From Silene noctiflora (Eukaryota; Streptophyta; Magnoliopsida; Caryophyllales; Caryophyllaceae): DNA of 64,000 bases. The position numbers and the translations under genes were made by a program. How positions within the stretch are numbered: position 1 is the stretch's first letter; every line of letters starts with the position of its first letter. Below, in pieces: positions 48,049-61,290 of this stretch. The stretch lies in assembly GCA_009801015.1 (NCBI GenBank), contig VHZZ01006344.1:1-64000 (forward strand). The letters are read 5' to 3'. The notes below the pieces were generated by a model, which saw nothing but the letters and a program-made list of their open reading frames with translations, did not search any database and was not told the DNA's origin.

Positions 48049-51000
48049 TCTTACTCTACTTCTAGTTAGAGCCTCAACAGAGTACCTGCTTAGGCCTACT
48101 TAATATAGAAAAAAGAGACGGCTCACTAACAGCCAACTTGCCAACAGCCTGGCTCTTTATACGCCTTACGTACCGCTTCACTTTACTTTAACGGCGGGTT
48201 CCGGGGGTTTATCAGCAGCCTAACTAACGCGCTACGTATCTTATGCTCTCTGGGCTCACAAGTCTTACACTTTCTCGTCCGATTCTTTGAGTAGTGCCCT
48301 ATAACCAACAGGCCCCCCCACGCTTGTTCTAAGAAATTCTCTTGTGCAATGCAAAGGGTGTTCGGGCGTAGCAAGCTGATCTCTAGTAGCTGACCTGGCA
48401 CGAATTGAATAAGATTAAGAAGGAAGGTGTAGCCTCTATTCTTTATTCTTTAACTAGACTTTTTAATGCTTATAGGCTATTGTTTATGCGTATCAAGTCT
48501 AAGGTGTGGGCGTCTCTTGGTCTTTTACCCAATTAAAGAGAGGGTACTACTTTTTAGTACTACTACAGTCAATCCTGTCTTTTCATGTCGTATTCGTGGG
48601 AGAACAACCGCTTCCTGAGTATACTTTACTCTTTCTTTGAAACTGGAGCTCCTATCTATGTACGAAGCTCGTAATATAAGACAGAACATAAGATTACACA
48701 TTTTAGAAACTTTATGAGAAAGGGCGAGCTGCCATCAAAGCCATCATAGACCCCCTGCCCTTTATACTACTATAAATAACAAAGAACGCGCGCTTATAAG
48801 TTTACTCGGATACAGAAGGCTAAGGTGCAGCAGGAGTGTCGTCAGCTGCCCATGCATTGAAAGACAGGTAAGCGCAAGCACATCATAATAAGTAAGTAAA
48901 GTTATGATATAAGAATCCTTCTTATTAGAAAACGAGTCCCGGAGAATCATTACAGGCACGATAAGAGGGTACGACTTCTGACCCTTCTGACTTTAATCTT
49001 TTTTTCGTATAAGTCTAAGCCGGGGCTCTCGCTAACCCTGACCAACTGGCGGATGCTTTTTTTATGCTCTTTCAACGGAGAAGTGAGCGACGTAGATCCG
49101 CGGATGCTTTAGGGAGAAAGCTAGTGCTAGCGCAAAGTGCATTACCTGGCCTCTCTCTTTTTAATAGCAGGGGAAGACTAATAAGTCGAACCATTTACGG
49201 ATGATGATATAGAGGAAATGTAAACGAATTTTGCTGTTGAAGAAGCAGTAGCTTTTGAAAACTATGATGGATGGTCCCATTAGATTTAACCCTTCAATGG
49301 ATTACTCGCAACCTTACTTTGGCTATAATGGACCCACCCTTTTTATAGGGTACATTGAACAAGTAGGACAAGGACCAAGGACCATCCTCCCTTCGTCTTA
49401 AAAACTTTTGGTTGCCCGGGGTTCACGCGGTACTTGTTTTGTGCGCGTTTTCCGGTCTTGCGCTTGGAATTGTATGCAGCATCGCGCATTGCTTCCCACC
49501 CTGCCTGATTCGCCCCTACCTTCTTTGGCTAGCCTGTTGTTACGAAATAATCTCGGAAGGATTGCTTGAGCTGCATATAAGTATAAAGGGGAGAATGCTG
49601 TTACTCGACCGTAGGAAGAGGAAGGAGTAAGAAGAAGCTTTGGCTGACTCGGCCCAAACAAGCCCATACGCATCCTTTATTCTATCAGAATTAAGTGGGA
49701 ATCAGAGAGCAAGCTCAAGTCGCGGGTTTAACTCTGCCGGCGAGAAGACAAAGAAAGAGAGAGAACAGACATAGGCATTTAGTCCTCTTGCTGTTGGAGC
49801 GGAGAATGGGTATAGGCGAGAGTAGAGCTTGTTGACGACATCTTGGGCTCGTTTCCAAGGGTTAGAGGGAAAGGTGGGGCTGGATCGCCCCCAAATAGGG
49901 CACCAAAAGGGGAATTCTCGCGGGAAAGAGATAATGTTGGCACTTGGCTTGAAGCAATGGCATTGTCACTTTAGTTGTAGCAAATTGTTCTAATTCTTAA
50001 ATAAGAAAATATAATTGAGTTTGGTCAAATCGTATTCTTTAAACCTTCTTTCAAAAAGAGGGAACTCGTCCTGAGACGCATTCTATATCTGTCATAAAAG
50101 TCTGGCTTTCAAGACAATTGACGTACTTAAAAAAAAGCAGTGGGAATTCTGATATCTTCTATTCTTAATATCTTGCCATCGAAGTCTCGCGGGAAAGCTT
50201 TTTCGCAGCTGCAGGAGCATTCTCAACGGGAATTTCATGAGTGAGTAGCTTTTTTCGGTTGAGGAAGCTTACTCTTATTAGAAAGCGGGTAAGGCTCGAA
50301 CGAAAGTAAAATCGGCATAAAAAGCTGGGCCCCTTTCCTCTTTACCATTAAATAATATAGAATTTTAGGGTAGGAGCAGCAGAATAGGTCCTCAAAATAC
50401 GCAGGATTCTCGGCTTGCATCAATTCAACCACATCTTCTATCTTTTGGAAAATTCAATAAAAAAACAACGAGAATCGGTTTAATGGTAAGACCAGACTCA
50501 AGTTCTGCTACTGGGTTTAACAGGTATCCAAAGGAACTCTTTACCCAAAGAAAATCCAGCCAACATCTTTCTTTCGAGCAGAGCCCAAACAAGACCAAAG
50601 ACTCTGTCTCTTTCCTCCGAATACGACGTTATCACATCAAAGGCACCAGACGACGGATCCTTAACAACTAGTCTGTTTTGTTTGTTAGTTAGTACGAGCC
50701 TTCCGCGCCTCTTCCTTGCTCTTAATATGCTCCTGTGAGTGTCATTGCATACCTGACCCCCGTTGGGAAAGAAGGAGCAGCAGACGAAGCGATATCAAAG
50801 CATATTATCTCACCGGGAACAATCCCACAGAGCGGGTATAACAGAGTAGTAGGGCGTTGAAGGTAGGTCTCACTTGAAGTTCTTTAGGGAGAAGAAGCCT
50901 GATCAACTCACCTCATAATTAGAGTAATTTAAAGTAAAGAGACTGCTCTTGCTTTCTTGCCATCAACAATTTCTACAGGACAACTACTGCCCAATTAGGA

Positions 51001-54000
51001 AGTATACAACGCGTATGCATAAAAGACCCTATGATTCATCATCTATAAGTCCGGCTTTTGGGATAAGACTAAACTAGGAGTAAAGGCGAATTTACAGGCT
51101 AAACTCTCTTTCTGTGCGAATAACCGGGGTATGGAAGGGGCCTCGCACCCTCGGGCACGTCTTTATGTGGGTCAGTTTTAACACTCTTGATATGTACCTT
51201 GTGAGCAAGTAGCTTGTCGTGCTCACTTCCTATCCTCTAACTGCCCTAATATGTATGCAAACTAAAAGAATCTTCTGGGGTTTACTTTCTTTTATATGCT
51301 ACGCGATCAAGTCTTGGTCCTATACTGCCTCATCAACTAAACTTACTTATAAGGATAAGAATGGACGAGCCTTCCCTTCTTTACTCAACCTGATGAATGT
51401 CTGCCTTGAGGGGTCATCTTTGACATGAATCGAAGACCAATCCTAGACCAGTAGAACGACGAGGCATTTCCCTTTTACTCCACAATGAGTACTTTCGGGG
51501 TAGAATTTCGCAAGAAGACACCAATCTGTCGTATGTATAGATATATCCGGATTATAGAAATGGATTTAACTTATGGAATAGTCGAGGTAGGCCGGGGGGA
51601 TATCAATAGCCCCTTCAAGACATGTCTGAGATTTCATACCCTTACTAAAATGCCTAATCCTACCTTTACTCGGAAGCAAGGATCACTGAAAACGGTTGGG
51701 CTTTTGAAACAGAAAGTCTTGGAAGAAGTTCTTACTGGTCTTGAACGGTACTATGCTTGTAATGCGTACTTTTCTTTTAAGGCTAGAAGCCTTTAATTCG
51801 CCAATAGGATAAAAGGGGGGGACTTCAATCTTTTTTCCTGCGTTTGCTGCTTTCTAAAAAGTCTGGTACGAAAAATTAATGAACGGGCGGTTCTTATAGG
51901 GAATTGAGAAATAATTGAGTCTTTTATGCCAAGTATCGAACATGAATACCGAGAAAAATTCCCACATTTTGGGCCGATATGCGCAGGATGTACGCAAATT
52001 GAAGGCTATATTGATCATCGACCCAACCTATTAAACATGCTATCCGATAAGTGATCAAACCATCCGCCCATTCCGAAAATTAAGGCGGATTCGTGAATAC
52101 ACCGGCTACCGTAGGGTAAGGGCAAAGCCCATCCTCAATAGTCTTCCACATTAAGTCTTATTTATAAGGTCAAGGGACCCATTACTAGCAACCATGCAAG
52201 GTCCAACCGCGTCACCAATCCGCTCTAACGTTCGTTCCAGCATGCGTTTACCCGTGATCGACCTCTGCGAGTAAGCAAAAGAAAGATGGAGAACATACCC
52301 TATCTAACTAAGCCAGTCTCAGCCAAGTAAGCGTCTGAGTCGACGACTTTTATTTCAAGAGACAGGGTTGAGTCCAAATACTCTTGTTTTGAAGATTGGA
52401 TCGCTTTCATCTTCTGGTTCTGCGATTAGAGCACCTACTTTTAATTCGTGATCTCGCTTGTGACTTCACCCCTCAGATGTGAGCCTAGCTTTCCTTTTCT
52501 TATGCTAAATTTAAGAAAGGATAAAACCAAAGGGCGGAGAAGACCTGGACCGGAGAATCTAGTAGGTAAATTTCTTCTGAATTAGAAGGAAAGCAGAAGG
52601 GGCGGCTTGTTTGGACGCGTGTAGTCTTCTTTTTAAGTGGATTGTTAGTTGGCTAGCGAGACTCTAGACGAGACTGAAATGAGGAGAGCCAATGCAAGCT
52701 TGCCCGAATACGTGTAAAAAAAGAAGGTATCTTTTGCGTTGTGATTTCAAGCCTTTAAACCAGAAAAGCCAAGCCCATCGGATCTGTAGTCTTTCTTTTC
52801 CTTTCTCAGTAGAGGTCCTTTGACTCCCCGTTATAGGTACGCTCTCTAGTCCGCGATTGGCTATTCAATTGCTGCGCTATCCCTCTTTTCTCTGTTATAC
52901 TAAGTTCTACTAAGCAGAACGGGTCTTTCTTTTGGAGATGAGGGGACCCTTGAGGCCTGTGTTGGGCTTGGGTAATTCTTCCTCGAACTTACTTAAAATA
53001 GTAAATTTCAAAACAATGTCATCCTCAGCTTTGAGGAAAAAAGCCTTAAAAAAAGAATGAAAAAAGCTCGCTCCAGTAGACTGGATCGGGGATTGAATCC
53101 CAGCCATTGTTAGATCAATAAAAATACAAGCTCTTTTGCTGCTCTAGGACTTTGGTCTTCGATCACACACATTTCTTATGAGTTTCCGTCTTAATTTTAA
53201 TTTAAGAAACTAGTCATCAATCTCGAAAGATTTCACAAATTCCAAAAGATTCTTTTACAAGTCAAAGTAAGGAAGTCGAAAGCGCCAAAAAAAGTCTCGC
53301 TTTTTTTTCATTTCACGATCAGAAAGGCTTTCCGTTTTTTTTAACCCTTATAGATATAGAAAGTTCTTTTACCCAGCAGTAGTCAGAAAAATTATATTTC
53401 TCGTTCCTAACCCTGGCTCAAAACAAGGTAGCGCATTTGGTCCCTTGGATTGCTTTCAATCTGAAATGGGAGATCCTTCCTTCTACTTTGTTATTAGTTT
53501 CTTAGAGGCAGCTTTTGTAGCTGAACTGTCCAGATCCCACCATATACTCGTGCTCGGATTTTTAAGTAAGTGATTGAGCATACCCGCGGTTTCATATAGT
53601 TAAAAGATTCTTTGGAATTTGGAATGAAAATGCGGTGATTGGTGAAAAGCTCCTGTATCCAGTTATGCTTATGTCGAATGATCCACTCTTTCTGCCGCAT
53701 CTGCCCTATCCCATGTTCTGTCTGTAACTGTCAACTTAGACTTTTTTTTTACTCCTCATTATAAGCGTAAAGGCAAATATATAGTAAAGACAAAGCCTTA
53801 CTCCACTATCGCTCAAGATTCCTTTGAGTGAGCTTGTGACGCGTGCAAACTTGAGGCGTCTTACTAAATTCTTTGCTTCCATGCTAGTAACGCGAGCTAG
53901 CAATGAGACTTGGAAGGCATATAATGTGGGCTGAGTACGTACCTTGATTAAGAACGTTGCTTTTGTGATGACTGCACGTCGGTTGGCAGAAAACAGCACG

Positions 54001-55435
54001 CGCTTTTTTTCTTAGATTTGACCAACCTAGTTACTTAAGCTTTTTTTTTACCTAGCTAAAGAGAATTATAAATCGTTTTGTGTGCTTCGTTTCAAGCCAG
54101 CGCATTCACAAAGCAGCGAGTTCCGGAGCAGGGGCAGCCCTGTTTTCAAAGCAAGCAAATGATGGGGCGGGTTGATGATGGATAGACGAGTCTTACCAAG
54201 TCTAAATGGGAACCTTTACTTAGAAGAATCTCTTGGTCGATTGCATAGTCAAGAGTATAGGCCTAATTCCTTTTGAAGCCTAACAAAAGATTTGTTTTTT
54301 TCCTTATAGTAGGAAAAGACGAGTAGTATAGCCTTAGCATGGTGGGCCCCTCTCAAAGGCATGTTCCCAAGAGTAGCCTAATCTAGTTTAACTAATCTAA
54401 GGGGGCAGGTACGTCATAAACATCAATTGCTTGACCATAAGAAGGAAATTCATTCGCTTGAACTGTGGCTTGAAGTAACTGCACCCGCTTCATTGTCCTG
54501 GTTAAATAGAAGCTTCTTCCCTCTCGGCAGCATCAGAAATCTACTACTGGTGCTACCTTGTCTCTTTCTTCGACGTCGACTTCGCCGGCTTCCTCATCAG
54601 ACGGTTCGCCCTTGTTTACCGATCAATCCCACCTTATTTGGTTAGCTCAAAGGGATGCTCTTAAAGCAATTGAAGCACTTATGCGAGACTGCTTTAAGAC
54701 TTATACCTCATATGCATGCGGGAACTTTTCCAATACAGGGCTAATTAAAGGGTTTCCAATTTCTAATTTTAAATTACGAAGGTTAAACATTATAAATATA
54801 AACGTTATATATTCTAAATCTCTTTTGTCTTGCGCGTGTGTTTAGTTTTGAGCCAACTTTTATATTTTATTTCGGATAAACCCACTACTGAAATTCATGG
54901 CAAAAGGTAAAAGGTGCTTTTATTCATTCGTAGCTTTACAAAGAAGCAAGTTCCTGCTAGATCCAGAGAAGCGCTTAAGCGGGTCCCCGATCCCTCACGA
55001 GTCAATTTATTTTTTTCTTTTAAGCATCTATTTTAAGTAAAGCTTGGCCTAACTTATTAATAATGCTGTTTTGTGCCCATCTATATTATAATTATAAGGA
55101 AGCGGGCTCTCTCTCTCTGCTCCTAAATAATAAGAATTCAAAGTAAGATAAGATCCCCTGAAGAAGCGATGGACGTAAAAGCAAGCTCATCAGAAGCTCT
55201 TACTTGCTGAGAAGAAGTCACCAGTTCCAAACGACGCGGCAGTTGAGGCATATGATGGGTAGAAGCCAGCCCTATTATATAATAAAGAAAAAAAGGCTAA
55301 GGTAACTACTATTATAGTAAGGAATAAGCGTAAGTAGTTTGATCCTCCCCCTCTCTTCCGCTCTTCCCGAAGTGAGATAATTGCATCTAAAGATGTTCTT
55401 TATAAATAAGAAAGATAAGAAAATGCTAATTAAAT
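48049..55435. other. Gene desert
   Basis: No gene is supported. A short acidic reading occurs on the plus strand at about 49189-49279 (PFTDDDIEEM, then FAVEEAVAFENYDG). A small hairpin (GTACTA/TAGTAC) lies at 48544-48560. The frames at 51485-51796 and 54558-54845 have no recognised domain. Confidence 0.5.
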
Positions 55436-55518
55436 GAGCTTATAGTTTAATTGGTTGAAAGATTTCTCTTCATAACGTTTATACATTTCTATTGTAGGTT
55501 CGAGCCCTACTAAGCCTA
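55436..55518 (+). pseudogene. tRNA-Ile(CAU)-like relic
   Basis: The 5' part (GAGCTTATAGTTTAATTGGTT) and the 3' part (TATTGTAGGTTCGAGCCC then TACTAAGCCTA) match native plant mitochondrial trnI-CAU, whose CAU anticodon is modified to read AUA. CAT is still present in a CTTCATAACG context. However, the anticodon arm carries extra bases and no longer pairs, the second acceptor base pair is lost, and the length is about 83 instead of 74 bases. The T arm is intact. It is most likely a pseudogene. Confidence 0.7.
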
Positions 55519-55534
55519 CTACCCTTTCACTTTA

Positions 55535-56560
55535 AAGATGCAATTCAAAATCAAATTAAGGGATTGGATTCAGACTATGAATTCAGAGTTAGAAGCTTTA
55601 GCCACTAAGAAGACTTGGGTCGTCACCGGTTTACCTAAGGTAAGGAAAGCTATAGGTTACAAATGGATCTAAAAAAAAAGTAAAATCCAGATGGCTTTAT
55701 AGAAAGAAAAAAGGCTAGGTTGGTCAAGCAAGGTTTCAGAAACAAATATGCATTAGTGAGAGCCCTAATGGCCATGATCCCCCTGAAGAACTAACTGGTT
55801 TACCTGCCAATGCTTTTCTCCATGGAGACCCGCGGAAGATGTTTACATGAGGCTGGCTAGGATATTATAATGGTTTTGTGTGACAAGGGGGAGTATGATC
55901 CTCGGATGTAAACTACTTAAGTCTCTTTATAGACTTAAACAAAACAGTATAAAGTGAATTCGCGGTCAAGCTTCTTTTTTGAAATATAACCAGGCCGCCC
56001 GGAGATTGCCTTTTCTTTCCAGTTATCGAGTCAATTTCTGCGGGCCCCCACCTCTGATCACAAGCAAGCAGCACGTAGGGTTCAAATCCGCGTCTAGTCA
56101 AGGTATTCTCTTTGCCAGTGACTTTTCAACTCAACCCACAGTCCCCTTATTACATGGAGATTCACGGCCTCATGTGCTTTCATTTCAGTCGCAAGTCAAC
56201 CACGGGTAGTGTATTCTTATTGGCCATTCCCCAATTTCCTGGAAATCCAAGAAAAGAATTTGTGGTGTCTCGATCATCAGCAGAAGCATTCTATAGGGCC
56301 ATGGCCACCGGTGAAGTCATTTGGTTGTTTTTGCTTTAGGACCTGATTATCTCAAATAGGAGAATCGGGCAGTCTTAGCCATTGCTGCCAACCCTGTATA
56401 CCATGAACGCACCAAGCGCATTGAAGTGGACTGCTCATTAGAGAAAAAGATTCAATAAGGACTCCTTACTACATCCTATGTCAACATCAACACCAGAGAA
56501 AAAAGAAGTTGCTTGCTGACAAGTCATTTTCAATTTATCAGCACGAGTCTCTACTGTACC
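55535..56560 (+). mobile_element. Ty1/copia retrotransposon fossil, partial
   Basis: A broken fragment of a Ty1/copia-type LTR retrotransposon polyprotein, presumably nuclear DNA transferred into the mitochondrion. Parts in order: the N-terminal part of the copia reverse transcriptase domain (about 55560-55860, recognisable by NSELEALATKKTW and the IGYKWI and NAFLHGD motifs), a poorly preserved middle, then the copia RNase H part (about 56160-56470, STTGSVFLL and VSRSSAEAFYRAMA, then ERTKRIEVDC). Integrase, gag and LTRs were not found. It carries many breaks (at least half a dozen), so it is old and inactive. It starts just after the tRNA relic. Confidence 0.85.
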
Positions 56561-57364
56561 AAAAAGGCCTTTTCCTCTAAGTAGTTCTATACCGGTCTTT
56601 TTACAACTCCGGATTTATTGTTAATTTGAGTTGGGCTCTAATCCCGTTACTGGGTGCTTCCTTAGGTAGAATTTTTTTAATAAAGTACCCCGGGATAACC
56701 TAGATTCTACTATTCTATGGGTATTCTATGGAATTCCCCGGACGAGTGTAATACTTGGAGCGCGTAGTTAGAGAGTGAAAGTAGGGCGAACATAAGCACT
56801 AGGTGCTGGCGAGTGAAGGTCTTATATAAGTAAGTAGCTTCTTTATAGTAAAGCATTCCCTCTTTCTTTCATTTAATTAGAAGTATATTTTATCCCTTTC
56901 ATTATGAAAGGATCCCTATACTTCTTGTGGACTACTTGAGTGCATATAAGATATATGCTTTAGTTAGGCGGGTGCATTCTTCTTCTTAATCGAATACGCA
57001 TACCTATAAAGTAGACTCTTGTAATACAATAAGAATAGTTTTTCCAGCTTTACTGGATTGTGCTTTAAGACATATAAAAGGAAGGTGATTTACTAATTAA
57101 TATAGAGAGGACTTTCTTCGACCGACTTGTTACATACTTGGGGAATTAAGCCTAGAAGTCATCATAAGGAAATATAGGTAAATTCGCCCACTTACCCTTG
57201 GAGGGGGGGCACCCACTATTGCATATTGGCTTCCGTCTTCTAATGGGACGACTGTTACTACTATATTATAATAAGTAAAAGAAAGAAAACTGATTAAGAA
57301 ATCATCATTACAGTCTAAACGTCTTCGTAGATACGTGCACTTCTTTATCATTAAGTTACTTTAA
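56561..57364. other. Spacer downstream of the copia fossil
   Basis: No gene is seen. I found no convincing LTR. AT microrepeats occur, for example near 57262-57275. Confidence 0.5.
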
Positions 57365-57496
57365 CACTTAGATCGGACACAGTCACGAGATACAGAGCCA
57401 GATAAATATCCAGCTTTAGCTACAATTCCTGCGGCAACAGGTATAACGGATACTAAAGCTTTAGATGAATCAGTGAATACGCCGGATACCACGTAA
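57365..57496 (+). other. Coding-like frame without ATG
   Basis: 43 codons between stops with clearly biased composition: RDTEPDKYPALATIPAATG, then DTKALDESVNTPDTT. KALDESVNTPD recalls the EALAD-type text of other islands. A similar short string (VNTPATVG) can be read near 52090-52120. The parent protein is unknown. Confidence 0.3.
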
Positions 57497-58189
57497 AGAA
57501 TTCCAGTTTTACTGATGAAAAAATCCGGTACACCAATAACACCCTCAGCGTATTAGACTTTAGGAGCTTACATGCCTTTCCTTTACAAATTATAGGCGTG
57601 CTATATTGAACGAGTACTTCTATTATTAGAATAGAAGTCCGAAAATAAGATAAAGCATAACCCGTTTTAGCAGATGCGGGGTATCAGCCTATACTGGAAA
57701 GTACGGGATGTACATAAACAACGGGGGCATACGCCCTTTACACAACAGATGGAGAAGTCCTTTAAAAAAGAAGAATTTTAGTAAAAGAGGCTTATGCAAT
57801 AAAAGCTTCTTACCTTTGTATTGGCCCTAACTCGCATGTCTCACCAATCCAATCACATTCTGGGAAAAAAAAGCAAGACTTTAAAAAGTCAATCTTACTC
57901 AGCGGCTATTTCCGTCTATAAATTAGAGGCTCTCGTCGACGCTTGTATAGTGATCATATTTTACCGACCTTGGCATACAAATTTCAGGTATCGACCCAAT
58001 CCGCCACCCCAAAAGAGTTGTGAGCTTGACTTCTTGCTTTTCAGAAAAAGGCGCTGTTGAAGATAGATGATTATCACCAACTACTGATCATAGAAAAGGG
58101 TACCAGCAATCCGTACGATACTTTATATATGTAGATAAGAATGTGCAATACATAAGATGCATGAGATATCCCGGAAAAAAAAACGTTGA
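57497..58189. other. Spacer, no recognised gene
   Basis: Short frames only; nothing recognised. Confidence 0.45.
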
Positions 58190-58390
58190 AGTTTTCTTTC
58201 CTACGACCAAGTGTGGACATCGAAGCGAGACTACATAGACCAGTCAGATGACTGCTGTTCCTTTTCTGAACCTGCCAATGATTACTCAGAAGCATCTATT
58301 CGGGAATTAGAACAAGAAGATCGAAAACAAGTCTTTGCCAATCATGATGGTCTCATTAGATTAGAAGCTTACCTACTTGTAAATTATTAA
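58190..58390 (+). other. Coding-like frame without ATG
   Basis: 66 codons between stops. The text looks like protein: WTSKRDYIDQSDD, SEPANDYSEASIRELEQEDR, then KQVFANHDGLIRLEAYLL. It is acidic with a probable helix over the RELEQEDRKQ part. I do not recognise it. It may be part of the same decayed acidic gene material as the other islands. Confidence 0.3.
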
Positions 58391-59325
58391 GGGTATCTTG
58401 GGCCGGAGAATCGAAACCCGACTAACGGACAAGGCTGTTTGGGCCTGAGGAAGCAGAAAAAATGAAATAACTGCATTCTACCAAAAAGGGAACCATAATC
58501 CTGCTTATAAGACTTCTAATATGTGAAATATTAGGAGAAGTTCACCCACGAAACTGTGGAACTGGATACTTGGTTGAAATGAATAAGCCGCGGTTTGAAG
58601 GAAAGGCCTTTTGACTGTTTAAATTAAACGTTTAAAGCACGTGCGTCATGTTGGCATAACGTTGGACAAGGACTTGACTGACCAACTATCCCTCCTAGCC
58701 GCCATGCTTGTGACGTGGGATGGCTTATTCGGTTGCATGCGAGTGATTTGAAAAGGCATAAGACTGCTCGTAAGGCCTGGAAAGCATAAAAAAAATCTTA
58801 CTCCTAAATATGCCGCGTTAAGGCATCGAACGTTAGCGCGAGGATAAGAAGGGCATACGTCCACAAGGTCGGTAGAAACCACCTTTCGCTTGAGGGATCA
58901 TTGCTTGTTGATCGTCTACTTACTTTTTTGCATGTTGACAAAAAGCCGCCTTATCTCTCTCATAGACAGAATAGTATGGACAATCAAGACTCAATATAGG
59001 AGATTCTTAGTTAGTACGCTCATGGAAGACATGGTTCTCAGAGATGTGCAATGCTGCGGTTTGTTATCTGAGTAAGATAAGAATAATGTGACATGGAAAT
59101 CCAAAGCTACTTACAGAGTCATACCAATGCAACAGAGGTAGTGAATGAGAAAGGAAAATGTATTCTTGATTCTTGTATTCTGATAAAGTTTTTTTCTCGA
59201 GGTATAGAAAGATCCAGGATATTAGTTAATCTCTGGGTAGCTTCCTAACAATTTATAGCTGCTCTAACACTCTCCCGAATAAAGCCTAAGCCGCGGTCGA
59301 GGAAGAATAAGAGAGGAAAGCTTCG

Positions 59326-59360
59326 CCGGAACCAGAGGCGGATGTGCCAGAAAGGATAGT
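59326..59360. repeat. Dispersed short repeat, copy 2
   Basis: Counterpart of 43416-43460 with small deletions. It can be read as PEPEADVPER on the plus strand. Confidence 0.45.
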
Positions 59361-61188
59361 TGGGGTGGGAATGAAGTACATGACTTTGATGATAAAAAAA
59401 AAGCATGGTTCTTCATTTGCATTTTGTTTTGAGAATCTAGTAGTTTTTTCCAACCCGCTGCCGTTGCTTGCTTGAAAAGTCGGGCTTAATTCTGCTAGTG
59501 ATCTCATTCCCCTATTAAGGGTAGGTTGGCACATCACTTTTCCTTTTGTCAAAAAGCCAAACATCAATTCCTCTCTTCCTCTGTAATGCTGGGCCGGAGG
59601 TTGCTGCGATTCCTTAGGTTTTTAAGAGGTTAGGGGAAGGCAAAAAGAAGAGAAGAAAGTAAACACCAGGGGGATGGGCGCGCTCAGTGAGAGTGATGAC
59701 AAAGGTTTATGGGTTGGCGATTCGACTCGTGCCAGAGCTCAGTTGACAGATGGGGTTCGCATTCCTACTAAAATAAAATTTTCAGAGGAAGATATTGATA
59801 TGTATTTTCAAAAGAAGAAGACAAAGCCTGCTTGCCCTTGGATAACAAGGCTAGTCCCAGAGAAAGGAGAGGCTGGAGCTTTACTTTAGCATTAGAATGG
59901 GAAAAGGGGGTATTGGCGGAGTTAAGGCGCGAAGCCCTCGACTTGAATTAGTAGCAGTTGTCCCATTGTCAAAACAATCCTCTTTTCCTATCAAATTTCC
60001 CTTTAGAGAAAAGGCCGGTCCGTTAACTTTCTAAAAGAAAAAGAAGTTTTAGACAGGAATCGTTTGCTTTCCCATAAACCCATAAATGTAAATAAAGAGC
60101 AGATGACTGACATTGCATTGATCAGCTCATTAGTTCAACTTTGATTTTGAAAAGCTCCTTTGTGAAGAGATGGAATGCAAGCTCACCAGAGAGGGCTCTC
60201 GTCAAAGAGAGATACAACTTTTTTCCAATTTAAAGATTTAAAGTATGTATAAAAGGAAGAAAGCACATGGGCCCTTTGGTTGGATTACCCGCTTTTTATT
60301 TATGGGTTTATGGAGGGAAGCCTGGTAGGTCTTGAAAAGCCTGATCCTTATAGAGGCGGAAGTCGCCTAGCCTCTACTATAGGTCACCGAAGCTATTCGC
60401 ATTGAGTGTGTCGATTTACAGAAAAGAAAGTCTAATGCCGATGCAGAAATGAAGTCGTACCATACTTGTCTTGTGCTTTTGATTATAATATTTTATAATA
60501 TCATAGTAATTCTTTTCCGAATTCTTGCTCGTGCTCGATTTTTCATCCTCCGCTCTCAAAATACATAGATACTTTCGGGGGCACATAGGCGTCTTTGTCC
60601 GGACAGGCTGGCTAGTGCATTAGCCTTTTTTACTTTACTATATTATAGTATATCATACATAATGAGACATAATTAAGGGCGAAAAGTATAAGCCTTCACT
60701 TCCATACTTTAATTTGAACAAGTAGTCTTGCTATTTAAGCTCCCTAATTAATGCTCTTTCTTCGCCGATACGGGGAATCTTTTTGCACTGAAAAAAAAAA
60801 GAATGAGCCAGAGATTGGAAACTTATAAATTTATCATGTGAATCTTTATTAAGCTAGAGTCGAGGTGTCGATCTTGCTCTTGGAACCGGGAAGACGGGAA
60901 GAAGAAAGGTTTAGGAGACAGAAGACTTTTGCTTTGCCAGCGGTGCTGCGGTACTACTATATTATAATTATAGGTCGAAATGAGACGTTGAGGAATGGTC
61001 CTCACTGCCCGAAGGAGACGAACAATCGTAAGGCCCTTCTCGACCCTAGGCCATAGGTACTCTAGCTACATTGAGCACGTAGATTCTTTTTTATATCTCC
61101 CACATTAGTTACTCTTGTAGATGAAATTTGTGAAAATTGTCTAGATGGTACCAGCCCATAATGATCAGTCAAAGTAGAATCACGAGCC

Positions 61189-61220
61189 TATAATTATAAT
61201 ATATAATAATATATAAAATT
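61189..61220. repeat. AT-rich palindromic microrepeat
   Basis: A 32-base stretch of TATAATTATAATATATAATA type, one of the longest members of the dispersed AT family. Confidence 0.5.
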
Positions 61221-61290
61221 ACTTGGTAGGAATTGATGGGCATTTTACTGATTGAAGCATAGCAGCATAGCATTGTTCATATATGAGAAG

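Larger units (their letters stand above)
58391..61290. other. Gene desert
   Basis: No supported gene. A 71-codon plus-strand frame at 59674-59889 (starting MGALSESDDKGL, containing IKFSEEDIDMYFQKKKTK) is protein-like but unrecognised. AT palindromes lie near 60486-60510 and 60648-60665. Confidence 0.5.
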
